Source of the DNA: Datisca glomerata | Taxonomy: Eukaryota; Streptophyta; Magnoliopsida; Cucurbitales; Datiscaceae | Direction of reading: 5' to 3' | NCBI GenBank assembly: GCA_003255025.1 | Contig: QANY01007420.1 | Span: forward strand, 80,321 to 144,320 | DNA: 64,000 nt | In this document: positions 47,921 through 60,131 of the stretch, piece by piece | Position numbering within the stretch: position 1 is the first letter of the stretch | How the letters are laid out: each line of letters opens with the position of its first letter | Made by a program: the position numbers and the translations under genes | Notes under the pieces: model-generated | What the model was told of the DNA's origin: nothing | Seen by the model: the letters and a program-made list of their open reading frames with translations, nothing else | The model's database searches: none

Positions 47921-48136
47921 TTAAAATAAAAGAAAAAAGAAAAAATCTTTTCGCACTCAGTACTATGGTTTGAATGTAGCATCTATGTCATCGTAGTTAA
48001 GAAGTTTACTTAAAGTCAATGACAAACATCGATTTAATGATGACAATGGAGGATCGATTTGACACATTTTTGTTAAGGGGAAATATAAAAAGGACTTTAA
48101 AAATGGTTTTAAATCGAAATGAAAAGTTGTTTGAAT

Positions 48137-48480
48137 AAAGGGTGAATACCATAAATGAATAATCAAACAAATAATTAATAAAATATGCTCAAATAATAAA
48201 GTCACTCTCATGAGAATTGAATGGCAAAGAGTGAAACTGAATTCACCGCGAGCTAATAAAGAAATAAGTGTTGAATATTAAAGCGTATAAAATAAATAGT
48301 GGAATGTAAATGAGTAAAGAGAAGAAATTTACACACAGCTCTTTTTATGTGGTTAAAAAAATCTTCCATAAGTTCACATACCATGACCCCTTAAAGGTTG
48401 TTCATAACACAATCCTCTATCGAGTGAAAATCAAATCTTAGAATCCAAATTAGTTTACGATGCAAACTAAACTTTATAAT
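48137..48480 (+). repeat. LTR-like direct repeat, copy 2
   Basis: Second copy of 47591-47920, starting 546 bp downstream. The intervening ~215 bp shows no coding signal. Confidence 0.75.
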
Positions 48481-48727
48481 ACTTTATTTGTCGAGAGCCA
48501 ATAACCTTTTATAATAAATCTCACAAGTGTAGAATCTTCAATTTACACTTACAAAAATATTCTTGCTCACCACAAGAAATTTATAAGTTAAGAGCTCAAG
48601 AATTTTTCTAGCGATTTAATTAGAGAGCAAAAATGTATGAAGGATAGAAAGAATTCAAACTCTTGGTGTTAGTCAAAATGAAAAGGAGGTCTTGGTATTT
48701 TTTTGGTTTCAAAGACACAAATGAGAA

Positions 48728-48836
48728 ACATGATAGGCACCGTGTGAAAAATGTGATAGGCAATAATGTATTAATGTGATTGGAAACATGTGAAAATGTG
48801 ACAAGTAACATGTGAAAAATGTGATAAGCAATTTAT
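48728..48836 (+). repeat. ~22-bp minisatellite
   Basis: About four to five degenerate copies of ATGTGAAAAATGTGATAGGC. Confidence 0.75.
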
Positions 48837-49394
48837 GAATGGAAAATTACTTTGAGGATAATTATCCCTAAAAAAATTGAGCTTATTAATAATATAAAAA
48901 TAAATCAAGTAAGTTCCTAGAAAAATTACATTGAAATAAAATAAATATCTTCATAATCTGAATTTTTATCCATACGATATTTATTACAGTTGATGAAGAC
49001 TTGATTAAATTCATTGATAAACTCAATACTTTGTTACCATAAAAAGTCATCTCATAGAATATATGACTAACATGTATTGAAAAACACATATCATTAACAA
49101 TTAACAAAAGCAATTGCTATCACAACATAGGGCATGTTTGACTGCAATATTAAGTTGACACTTATAACTTATATTATATGAGTCATCGACTTATTTTTAA
49201 GAGAGTGTTTGCTAATTTTTTTTAAATAATCTGATAGCTTAAATAAGCTAATAAGCTTTAAGCTAGAATAATGTAGCTTATTAAATTAATTTATTTTTAT
49301 TAACATCTAACTGATAGGATTGAGAGATCAATCCTAGCCGAAAATTCTATATACCTAATTCAAGTTAATAAAATTAATTTTAATTAATAATTTT

Positions 49395-52300
49395 TGTTCC
49401 CTAAAATTATGATGATTGACTCCCACATGAAGGAGTCAGAAACTCTTTGCAATACTTTATCTCTAACGCATGAAGAAGAGTGTGTTTTAGAAGTAGCTGA
49501 AACGGGTTTTGACAGGTTGCTGGAACCAAAGCTTTGCCTTATTTTTAAAGTGCTATCAAAGAAGAAAGTAAACAAAATGATCTCAAGCAAACTCTAGCCC
49601 AACTATGGAAGCCGGGTAATGGAGCTCAAATTAAAGTCATCGAAAATGAACTATTCGTGGCTCAATTTAAGCACCCATTGGACAGAAAGTGGGTTCTTCT
49701 TAATGAATCATGCCACTTTGACAAAGCCCTCATTCCAATAGGAGAGCTGGATGAAAAAATACACCCATTTGAGATGCGTTTAAATGAGGTATGCTTCTGG
49801 ATTCAAGTTCATAATCTGCCACTTTCATTTATGACTGCTGAAATGGGGATAAATTGGAAACAATTTGGGGACTTTTATTTATGTGGATGAGCATCCTAAA
49901 GGGGGTTACTGGGGTTGTTGCTTAAGGATTAGATTACGTTTAAATTTCCTAAAGCCACTTATGAAGAGGAATGAAAATCAAAAGTAATGGGAGTTCTGAG
50001 TTGATCTGGGTGGATTTCAAATATGAGAAACTACCAGACTTTTGCTATCACTGCAGGTTGGTCTGTCATACGGTGAAAGATTTCTACTAGGAGGAAGGTA
50101 ATGATGTAAATGGAAATAAGAAAAGGAACCAGTATAGTAGCATCCTTCGGGTAGGGGAAACTAGTGGAACAAAACCTAAATTCGGGGTGAAAATAGGAGT
50201 ACGAATGATGGAAGGGTGAATAAGTTAGAGAGAAATGTTAAAGAAATTTTCAGATCTGGTTCTAGATTGGATATTAATGGAGGAAAGGAAGGGAATGTGG
50301 TGGCTCTATCATCAACAATGGGAGTCAATTTGGGGTTGTGTCTCAGAATGTTCATAACATGGGAAAAGAATGCACTATTTCGGTGATGAAGGGTGAGGAT
50401 GGGTCTGTTAAAGGAGGGGATCTTTAGGAAAATCCGAGAGGGGGTCAAGTAGTAGCCGAGGGAGGCCTTAATAGTGAAAGCATGATTCAGGTGGACATAA
50501 CAGAAGGCAATTCATGTCGGGGGAAGGAGGTTCTCTCAATGGGGCACAATAATGCCTTTATGTTTGAAGCCAACAGTGAGAACATGGACCTGGAAGACAT
50601 GGTTACCAAGAGAGTGTTCTCTAGAGTTGATTCAAAAAGAGGTAGAGGCAGAGGCAGAGGTGGAAGGAGAGGGTCAGGTTCTGGGAATGTGCAAAGAAGG
50701 ATCAGAAATTAGAATAAGGCATATATGGGTGCTAAAAAACGGAAGGCATCTCTCCTTTTATTCTTTTGTTTTAAAAGAAATAAAAAATTGATGATCTTGT
50801 GGTTGGCTATAGGTCCAAAGCAGTGGGTGCCGAGGAGCGAACCCGCTGTGAGCAATGAGGGTGCTAAGTTGGAATGTCTGGGGATTGAGGAAGGCCCTGG
50901 CATTCAAGGCTTTCCACCAACTGGTGCAAAGCAATAATCCAGATGCATTTTCCTTTCTGAAACAAAACTTTAGGCTCTCGCTATGGATGGTGTCAAAAAG
51001 AGGTTGTGTTTTTCTAATGGAATTTTGGTTGACATAGTGGGGATTGGAGGGGGCTTGGCCCTATTGTGGTGAGGAAGTGGTTATCTCGCGGTTTGTTCTT
51101 TTTCGGTGGGTCACATTGATGCGAGGATTACTATGGAGGGAGGTCGGGTTTATAGGCTTACTGGTTTCTATGGCAACGCGATAACTAGCCTTAGGAGCCA
51201 TTCATGGCAAACTTGAGGCTCTCACTATGGATTGGTGATTTTAACGAGGTGCTTGACAATTCTGAGAAATTTGGGAGCAACCTAAAATCTTCGTCTCAAT
51301 TGGAGGAGTTTAGCTCGATTGTGGATTTTTGTGGACTTTCTGATCTGGGATTCAAGGGCCTTAAATTTACATGGGTTAACAATATACAAGGGGAGAATTT
51401 TATTAAAGAAAGGCTTGACAAGCCTTTTGCTTCGGAAGACTGGAAGAATTGGTTCAGGGGAGCGTGGGTCGAGGTTCTGGGGTTCCTTACTTCCGATCAT
51501 ATAGCACTTTTGACCCATGTAGTGGAACAATTACCCCAGTTTCACAGGATAAGGGGGATGAGAGGTAGATTTCACTTCGAAACTCTGTGGACCCGTAAGG
51601 AGGGATGTAATGAGGTTATTAGCCGGGTTTGGGGGAACAATGCAGGCAATCTCAATGCCGAGGCTTTTAGAGGGAATCTGAACCGTTGCGGGCAAGCTTG
51701 GGCCAATGGGGGAAGGGGACTTTCGGAAATATTGGAAAGAATCTCAAGCAGAAAATAGATAGAATTGATCATCTCAAAGACCAAGGGAATTCTAGGGAGG
51801 CGTGGGAGGAAGCCCAAAATGTCCATGCTAAAATCATTAGACTTGAGAATCAAGAAGAGATGTTTTGGAAGCAACAATAGCGTATGGATTGGCTAAAATA
51901 GGGTGACAAAAACACAAATTTTTACCATTCAAGGGCATTAGAACAAAAGAAGAGAAACACTATTGTATGCTTATTTGACAACGATGGGTGTTGGTGTGAG
52001 GAGCAAGAAGAAATTGGAACAGTTATCAATGATTACTTTGAACAGCTTTTCTCTTCTCAGAGGCCTTCGGAGGAGGACTTAGCTAAGGTTCTGGACAAGA
52101 TTGAACTGAAAGTTACGGATAGCATGAATGCTCTTTTGGACCGACCTTTCTTAGAGGCCGAGATTTTTTATGCTTTGATGGGGATGCACCCATTAAAATG
52201 TTCTACCCCATATGGTTTCCAGCTCTCTTCTACCAGAAATAGTGGCATATTATAGGGAATGACACTGCTCGGTTTTGTCTGGATTGTTTAAATGACCGCT

Positions 52301-54970
52301 CAGGTATGAAAACTATTATTGCACTTATCCTGAAAATGCATAGTCCGTCTTATGTGTCTGAATTTAAACCGATCAATTTATGTAATGTTATTTATAAAAT
52401 TATATCTAAGTCTAAAGCAAATCAGTTGAAATTAATTCTGCATTATGTGATTTCTGATTCCCTAAGTGCTTTCTTAAAGAGCCACCAAATTACTGACAAT
52501 GTTATAGTAGCTTTCGAAATGATTTGTGCGCTTAATAAAAGAAAGTCAGGGAAGGTGGGTTTCACTGCCCTGAAGTTTGATATGAGCAAAGCTTACGATA
52601 GAGTTGAATGGTTCTTCATTAAATGTATGATGGAAAGGCTAGGGTTTAGTCAATCCTGGGTTTCCTTGATTACGAGTTGTGTGTCCTTTGTTTCTCATGC
52701 TTTTTCTGTTAATGGGGAGACTATCGGGAACATATTACCCTATAGAGGTCTAAGACAGGGTGACCCTATTTCCCCCTACTTTAATGGTTGAGGGTCTTTT
52801 TGCTTTAATTAGTGATTGGCAGAATAATAGTAAGATTTTATGTCCTATCACTTGCAGAAGAGGGCCCAGGGTTTCTCACTTATTTTTTTGCTGATGATAG
52901 TATGATCTTCTACAAAGAGGATAGAGATAATTGTATTTTTTGGAAAAATGTGTTAATGGACTACTCTAGAGCCTTGGGCCAGTTGGTAAACTTTAATAAG
53001 TCGGTGATGGTATTCTTCCTGAATACCTCCCAAGCTTTGAGAAGGGAGACAACTTCTATTCTTGGGGTGAAGATAACCCTTTGTCGTGGGAAATATCTTG
53101 GCTTATAGTCAGTAGTGGGATCGGGGAAGATAATGTTGTTTTATTCAGTGATTTCAAAGGCTAAATCTATGATGAATGGATGAAGGGAGAGGCAATTTTC
53201 AGCTAAGGGGAAGGAAATCCTTATTAAGGTAGTATTACAGTCTCTTCCCACATAGTCAATGAATGTGTTCAAATTACCTATTCCCCTTTGCAAGGATTTG
53301 AGTGCAACTATGGCAAAGTTTTGGTGGGGCTCATCAGATCAAAACAAGAAAATTCATTGGCATGCTTGGGAGAAGATGTGTAGATCGAAACACGAAGGAA
53401 GGTTGGGTTTTAGGTCCTTGGAGCTTTTTAACCAAGCTCACTTGGCGAAGCAAATCTAGCTTATTCTGTCCAATCCTTCCTCTCTTATTTTGTCCAATCC
53501 TTCCTCTCTTGTCTCTAGAGTTCTTAAGAGCTAGTATTTCCCCAACTGTTCGATGTTGGAGTGTGATTTAAAATTGGGTTGTTCGTTTCTTTGGAGAAGT
53601 TTAATTTGGGGGAGAGAGATTATAAAAAGGGTATCATTGGAGAATTGGCAATGGGGGGTCGGTTATGGTGTTTGAGGATCCTTGGATCCCTATACCGAAT
53701 TATTTCCACCCTATTTCCCGCAACAATTCCATGATTGATCTTAGAGTGGTGAATCTATTAGTTGATAGGGTTCAGAACATAAGCCTTATTCAACAATTAT
53801 TCTTTCCCGTGGATAAAGAGGACATTTTATCCATTCCTTCGCGTAGCTTGTATGTGGAGGATAAAATTATTTGGCACTTCGATCAGAAAGACATTTACTC
53901 GTTCAAGAGCCGTTACTGTGTGGCTTTAAACTCCCAAAATAGATGTGGATCCTCTAATAGCAACCCCCTTGAGAATTGGTGGAAAAGAATTTGGAATTTG
54001 AATATTCCAAGTAAAGTGAAAATTTTATTTGGAGAGCCACTAATGACTTCATTCCCTCGGGTTTTAATCTAGCCTGGACAAAAATCAAAGAAGATAATAT
54101 GTGCTTCTTTTGTGGTCAGATGGATACTACGGTTCATGCTCTATTCTTATGCCATTTCTTTGCTTTGGTTTAGAATGAAGAAAGCATCCTTCCTCATATT
54201 CCTAAGAAGAGAAATTGCTGGCCTATGACTGATTTTATTTCCTTTTTCTGCTTGAATTTGGATCAGATTTCTCTTCGTAAGTTTGCTGTAATTTGTTGAG
54301 CTCTATGGTATTTTAGAAACAAGGCTGTCCAATCCGAGCCCATGGCCTTATCTACTGATATCTTAGCTTGGGTGGACAAATATATTGAAGATTTCTCCTT
54401 AACTAAGAGGAGCTTAACCCCAGAAATGCACAATCAGGTCCAACCTTGCAGAAATTGGTCCAGGGCGAATATGGGAGAGCTAAAGTTGAATGTTGATGGT
54501 GCTACTAGTAGCAATGGAGTGTGTGGTCTAGGTGGTTTAATTCGTAACCATGACGGAGGCACCATTCTTGCGCGCACTGTGAACATTCGTGGTTGTTTCA
54601 GTCTTTGATAGTCGAAGCACTAGCTTTGAGGTAGGGTCTCTCATTAGCTAAGCAGCAGAATTTTATGCTGAATAAGATTAATTCTGATTGTTTGTAAGTT
54701 ATTCAGGGTTTGTCTTCTTCTTCTAATGATTTTTTCGATGCTGATGGTGTTCTGGAATACTGTAGGAGGTTGATCTCGGCTTCGCAGAACCCTCGCCTGA
54801 GTCATTGTCCTCGTTCGACCAACGAGGTCGCCCATCATCTTGCTCGCTGGAGTGTTCCATCTCAGGGCATCGTTTGTAGCTATTTGAATGTCCCGTTTGC
54901 ATTCTCGATGTGGTTTGTTTGGATATTTCGTAGTTTTGTCTTTAGCGTTTGCTAGTTTAAAAAAAACATA
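49395..54970 (+). mobile_element. Near full-length LINE (L1-type), broken
   Basis: All expected domains occur in order. ORF1 has a DUF4283 part (49657-49890; FKHPLDRKWVLLNE) and a CCHC-like knuckle near 50050 (FCYHCRLVCHTVKDF, last Cys lost). An Arg/Gly run follows near 50640. The endonuclease spans 50855-51530 (LSWNVWGLRKAL, IGDFNEVLDN, FTWVNN, SDH). RT spans 52306-53108 (FDMSKAYDRVEW, LRQGDPISP, FADDSMIFYK). The RT tail and zf-RVT follow at 53259-54180 (WWKRIWNLNIPSKVKI), then RNase H at 54470-54955 (ELKLNVDGATSSNG, NEVAHHLARWS). A short A-rich tail begins at 54958. Many stops and frameshifts disable it. No clear target duplication was found. Confidence 0.9.
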
Positions 54971-57526
54971 CATGAAACCTTGATTTTTTACTTTTGAAAC
55001 TTTCATCTAAAAAAATAACATGACACTAAAAATTCACTCAAAAATAAAAATTGCACTTAAATCACACATTGATATGAAAAAAAAAACATTTTAATATATA
55101 TGTGTGTGTTAAAAAATATCAACAAGAATTTTGAGAAGACAAGTAATAAGCAATCAAAGTCTACTGGCTATGAGCTCTATGCAACTTCTTACAATTAAGT
55201 ACAAATCGGGGTTATGGGATGAAAACTTCATTTTTTTCAATATATTAGTGTGCGTTGTTGTCTCAAAAGACTAAATGAATACTTTTAAAACTTAAATTAA
55301 GTGATGTCATGAAGACACATTTGAATTTATTGAAAAATGAAAGGGCTAACCTTTTCATGAGAAATTGTAACTTCATTTAATTGTACAACAATAAAAGATT
55401 GACAGATTTGACATGATAACACTTCTTCAATAAATTGACATAGAATTTTGCATTATAAAGCTTTCATTGACATGTTTGCATTTTTTTATTTAAGCCAAAT
55501 ATGTCATTAGTACATAAAAACAATAATTTCAATTTCACAAAGTATTCAAAAAGTCATCTTTCAACAAATTAAATAATGTTTTCAGTTTTCAATTAAAGAA
55601 CTTTTTCAGAGATGATAGCGTATATTTTAAATTAAAATCTTATATTAATCTTTTGCCGTGACAACACATTCAAAGGTTGATATTCAATAAATTAAATAAT
55701 TTTTTTCAGATTTTCATAAATTAAAGAATTTTTAATAGATGATAGCAAATCTTTAAAATTAAAATAATTAGTTTAATCTTTTGACATGACAACACCTTCT
55801 AAAGCATCGGGACACGATAAATCTTTAATCCATAAAACTATTTTGTACTAAAAGAAATTATTGTACAAAAAATTTGACTTTATCATAGGTGATTAATTAT
55901 TGGTTATTTAGAAATTGAAGAACATTGTATCAAAACAAAGAAGACATTGAAAAATTTAATATTATAGAGTGAATACAATGAAAACATTGAACACAAAGAG
56001 CAAATCAAAGTTATGGACTCAACACGTAATGTTTTCAATACATTAAATATATTATGTCATGTTAAAATATTGAAGAAATTATTTAAGTAAAATAATCATT
56101 TGAACATTGTAACACATCAACAGTAACATAAAATGAAAAATTAACAATCAATTTTTTTTAAAATATTTTGGAATGACAATTAATATAATTTATAACTTTC
56201 GTTACTTGGGTTTTTTATTTAGTAAAATCGTAGGACTTTTTTTATGCAAATGATATATATTTTATTAGGCATGTTTTATTTGATATATTTACTGAAATTA
56301 ATGTTGTTTTAAAGTATGACTTATTAAATTTTAAGACACAAAAAACAAAACAATAACTCTGCCAAACATTTAAAATTACACAGAAACACTACTTATAAAA
56401 GCTACTTCTAACTCCAAACAAATTTTAAATCTAATTAAGAATATTAACAAATTTTAAACCGAAAGAAATGAATTAAATTAAATCAGACTTTTGGCAAATC
56501 ATTGGGGAAAACAGTTTTAGTGTTATATTTATATAACAAATTTGCTAAGTGTGATAGGCCATTAATTGTTGTCTTATTACATATACCATATTCAAACCTT
56601 AAATTCAAAGTATGGAGATTCAAAAATAGAACAATCATATACTGAATCTAACACGCAATAAGAGGACGAAATAACGTATATGCCATGAGATTTAAATCTA
56701 AAAGTTATCAAGTAAAGAACTATTAATGATTTTGTCAAACTGACAAAATTGAATGCTTAATTATCGTCATGAATAACAAATTTTGTAGAGACGAACAGAG
56801 AAAATGCTTACACAATATCAACTTTTGTTGCCATTAAATTCAAGGCATATACGGTCATACAAAAAGAACAACTGAACACTTTCGGTATCATCAGATATAC
56901 CATATTCAAACAACTTGGTTGATTTCAAAAGTTTATAAATCTGTTTTCTCTTACAAGAATTTACAATAAAAATGATTTATAAATCAGATTTTGAACTTCA
57001 ATTTTTAGTTTAGAAATGATAATTCATAGCTCACACTAGATCCCCAGAATCTCATGATCAGAAAATGCAGCAAAAACTATAGATACTCATTAGCAAACAA
57101 TGGGACTTTGGAAACCAACATCCAAAAATGCAACGGGCGCAAATACCCATCTCATGGACTTATACATAGAAGAATATTAGCTTAAATAGCGTTATAATAA
57201 AAGCAACCAGATAAAAAATATTACCCTAAATATTCATTTGAGATTCGAAAAACTAAACATCACATAGTAAATGCAACATGCAATAAAAAAATCTAATTAA
57301 ATTAAATATAAAGAAATACTTAATGTAAATCCAACATGAAAGCAGAAAACTAAATAAGTTTTACATGAAGGAAACTCCAGAATATACCAACGTATCCTCG
57401 ATTTACTAACATAACTGTGCAAAAATCAATAACACCGTAACAAAATTCAAAATTCGGTAAGTCTAATACCCATCAACCAAGGGAATCAGTTGGCAGGACT
57501 ATACTTGATTGTTATCAAGGCATATA
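54971..57526. other. AT-rich interval with one tandem duplication
   Basis: No coding signal. 55561-55676 and 55683-55800 are a ~122-bp tandem duplication sharing AAATTAAATAAT, AATTAAAGAA.TTTT, GATGATAGC and ATGACAACAC-type blocks. Nothing else is recognised. Confidence 0.7.
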
Positions 57527-58714
57527 GGTCTCGTTTGGTTGTCGAGATTGGACAGCACTAGAGGAATAAACAGTATTAAGACCGTATTAACTAATATACC
57601 CCAGACTAGTTTTAAAGCTCGCACCCGGTGAGTTCACCCACCATACGACGCCAAGGAATGTTCCCCAAGATCACCTGAAATAATCCAAGCTTCGTTGCCG
57701 CTGGTGAGTTCTTCTCTTCTCTTCCTTATATTTTTCTCTTTCTTCTTCGTCTCATCCTCTTGTTCTCTTTCTTCTCTAATTTAGGTATTTTAATCTCTAA
57801 ATTTCTGAAAAATCTTTGTATCTTTGAAAAATTAAATCTCTGAATCTAGGCGATTCTACTGTGGGCTCAGTTCCAGTAGAATTCTCCAAGCTTGAAGCTT
57901 TCGTTTTCCTTTTAGGCTCTCCCCTTCTCCAAGCTTGAAAGTTTTCTCTATCAGTTTCTACTGAGGGCTCAGTTCCATAAACAATGAAAAACTCACCGAA
58001 GGGGATTGAACCCGGAAAAGAATAGCAACGAGAAGTAGAAGAAGAAGAAGAAGACAAGACTTTTGAAGAGCTTGGATTGGACTGAACCTGGAATTAATGT
58101 AGCTGTAAACAGAGATAATAGGAAAGTAATTGAGACACCTGCCTATGTTTAAGGGTAGAACTGGATTATTTGTGTGGTGATGATAATAATGGGTTATTGC
58201 AGCAGGAAATAAGGAACGCACGAGGGTTATGGATGATGAAGGTTTTGATAGGTGGTCGTTGATGGTTTGATGGTTCTAAATTGAAGAGAAAATATACGCA
58301 GATGGTGGGAATGAGTTTTTTTTTGTGTCAGTGGGTCGGAGGTTGATGGAAATTGGATGTTTAATTTAGTTTTCTTTCTTTCTTCTTTAAAGATGTAGGA
58401 AGTTTTGTTGTTGTTATTATTAATTGGATGTGTTTAAATTTTTTATTTTATTTTTTATAGCATGATAATTTATTTTGTAGTTGAAATTGTAAAATAACAT
58501 ATTTTAATAAGTTCTAAATACACTTATGTAGATAAAAATTGTGAAAAATATTTTTACAATCTAATACTATGATGTGTTAAATATTGTATAAGTAATACAG
58601 TTTTTTAACTAACTAAGTACCAGACATTGGACAAAACTATTTAATCCAATATAGTACAGTACAACAGATTTAGTATAATACTATTCAGTATTATCCTGAC
58701 TACTAAACGAGACC
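57527..58714. mobile_element. Non-autonomous DNA element with GGTCTCGTTT ends
   Basis: The left end GGTCTCGTTTGGTTGTC and the right end, reverse complemented, GGTCTCGTTTAGTAGTC form a short inverted repeat of about 16 bp with few mismatches. The TIR resembles PIF/Harbinger or hAT-type elements. No target duplication is obvious and no transposase is present. The interior has a CT-rich stretch (57710-57780) and a duplicated GGGCTCAGTTCCA motif. Confidence 0.6.
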
Positions 58715-58959
58715 AATGTACAAAGTTAAGCGCCTCAGAACACTATAAACAATGTAACCATACAAACATATAACTATATAACTACACACACAGACAAAAG
58801 CAATGTGTTGAAATCTTAAATGCCTCTAAGATTAAGATTAATCCTTTTAGTCATACTGAAACACAAACCAAAGATGCTTGTTATACACTAGCCCAAGCCA
58901 TACAGACCGGCGTAGAGAGCTTCTATAGAACCTTCATTACCCTTCTCTAACCCATTTTA

Positions 58960-59200
58960 GATGATACAAGGATGTTTTCCTGATGAAGGTCATGCAACGA
59001 ATAGATGTCAACAGTGACCATTGAAAAGTCAAATGTATCGATGACATTCCTAATCTCTTTGTCAAAAAAGTTCGGAAGAAACTTTGGGGTAAACACAATC
59101 AAATTGATATTCCCTATAACCAGCATACTTATGGATCTTTCATTGCAGTTGTTATTGAAGAAGGTTTAGCCCTCTGCAATGATCTTAAACTTCAATAACA
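58960..59200 (+). pseudogene. Endogenous caulimovirid movement-protein-like fragment
   Basis: A short + strand frame upstream of the coat region (around VIEEGLALCNDL) fits the C-terminal part of a caulimovirid movement protein. It is cut by stops. The assignment rests partly on its position before a zinc-knuckle coat region. Confidence 0.45.
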
Positions 59201-59246
59201 AATGAACAAAACAGAATTTATCAAACCGTTAGGAATTAGGTGAATT

Positions 59247-59801
59247 TTGTTGACAAGTTCGCATATGACACCAAAATCCAGCACTCTTCAACTTCCAGGA
59301 ACCCTAGACCTAAAAATTACAAAAAGCTTCCTTTCCAGAAAAGCTCCGAAGAACCCTAAATACGATCCTGACATTCCAAAAAATAAATTCAGGAAAAAGA
59401 AAGTTCTTCCTAAGAAAGATAGATCAGAAGTTAAATGCTTTCGCTGTGGTGCTAAAGGGCACTATGCTAACAAGTGCAAACTCAAACAAAAACTTCATGA
59501 GTTATCCCTAGATGAGGAAACTCAACAGCAAATCCTTAACTTTATCTCTGACAAAAACAACTCCTCTTCGAAATCCAGTTCAGAGAATGACCTAGCTGAA
59601 ATATATTCTTCTGACTCAGCTTCCTCCTCTGAGCAGACTGAACCTTGTTGCAAGAACAAGAATTGCAACATGTTAACAGAAGCCAGTTATTGGAAAGTCA
59701 TTGTTGAGATGAATGGCCTTGATCTAGGACAACCTACTATCAATGTTCTTACAGAAACCCAAAAGTATATGCTCAGCTTTGCTGATCAAATCCAAAATTA
59801 A
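59247..59801 (+). pseudogene. Endogenous caulimovirid coat-protein region (zinc knuckle)
   Basis: The 184-codon frame has a Lys-rich segment, then a CCHC knuckle at residues 64-77 (C64, C67, H72, C77), then Ser/Glu-rich sequence. This is the layout at the C-terminal end of caulimovirid coat proteins. It is followed directly by further short frames leading to protease and RT. Confidence 0.75.
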
Positions 59802-60131
59802 ATAAATGAGATTAGAATTTTTAGAAACCCTATACAAAGAGCATCTCAAGGAAGAGACTCCCCCTCTAATTGAGAAGTGCAGTATGCGAGAAATCATGGA
59901 TCACATCCAGAATAAGGTTACGAAAAAGCCTATAACGATTCAGGATTTGAAGATGGAAGTCAATCTTTTTAAATCTGAAATCAAACAGTTGCAAACTGTT
60001 ACTCTTTAATTATTTTTCAGGATCTTGCCCTTTTCAAGCAAAAACTTCCTTCTAAAAGTAAAGGTAAGGAACCTATACCAGAACCAGATTGTTCTTCCCC
60101 TTCACAGAAGAATACGAGTAACCAATATCTT

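Noticed and set aside
49394..49597. Small + strand gene of 67 codons
   Set aside because: It is the start of the LINE ORF1, continuing in another frame.
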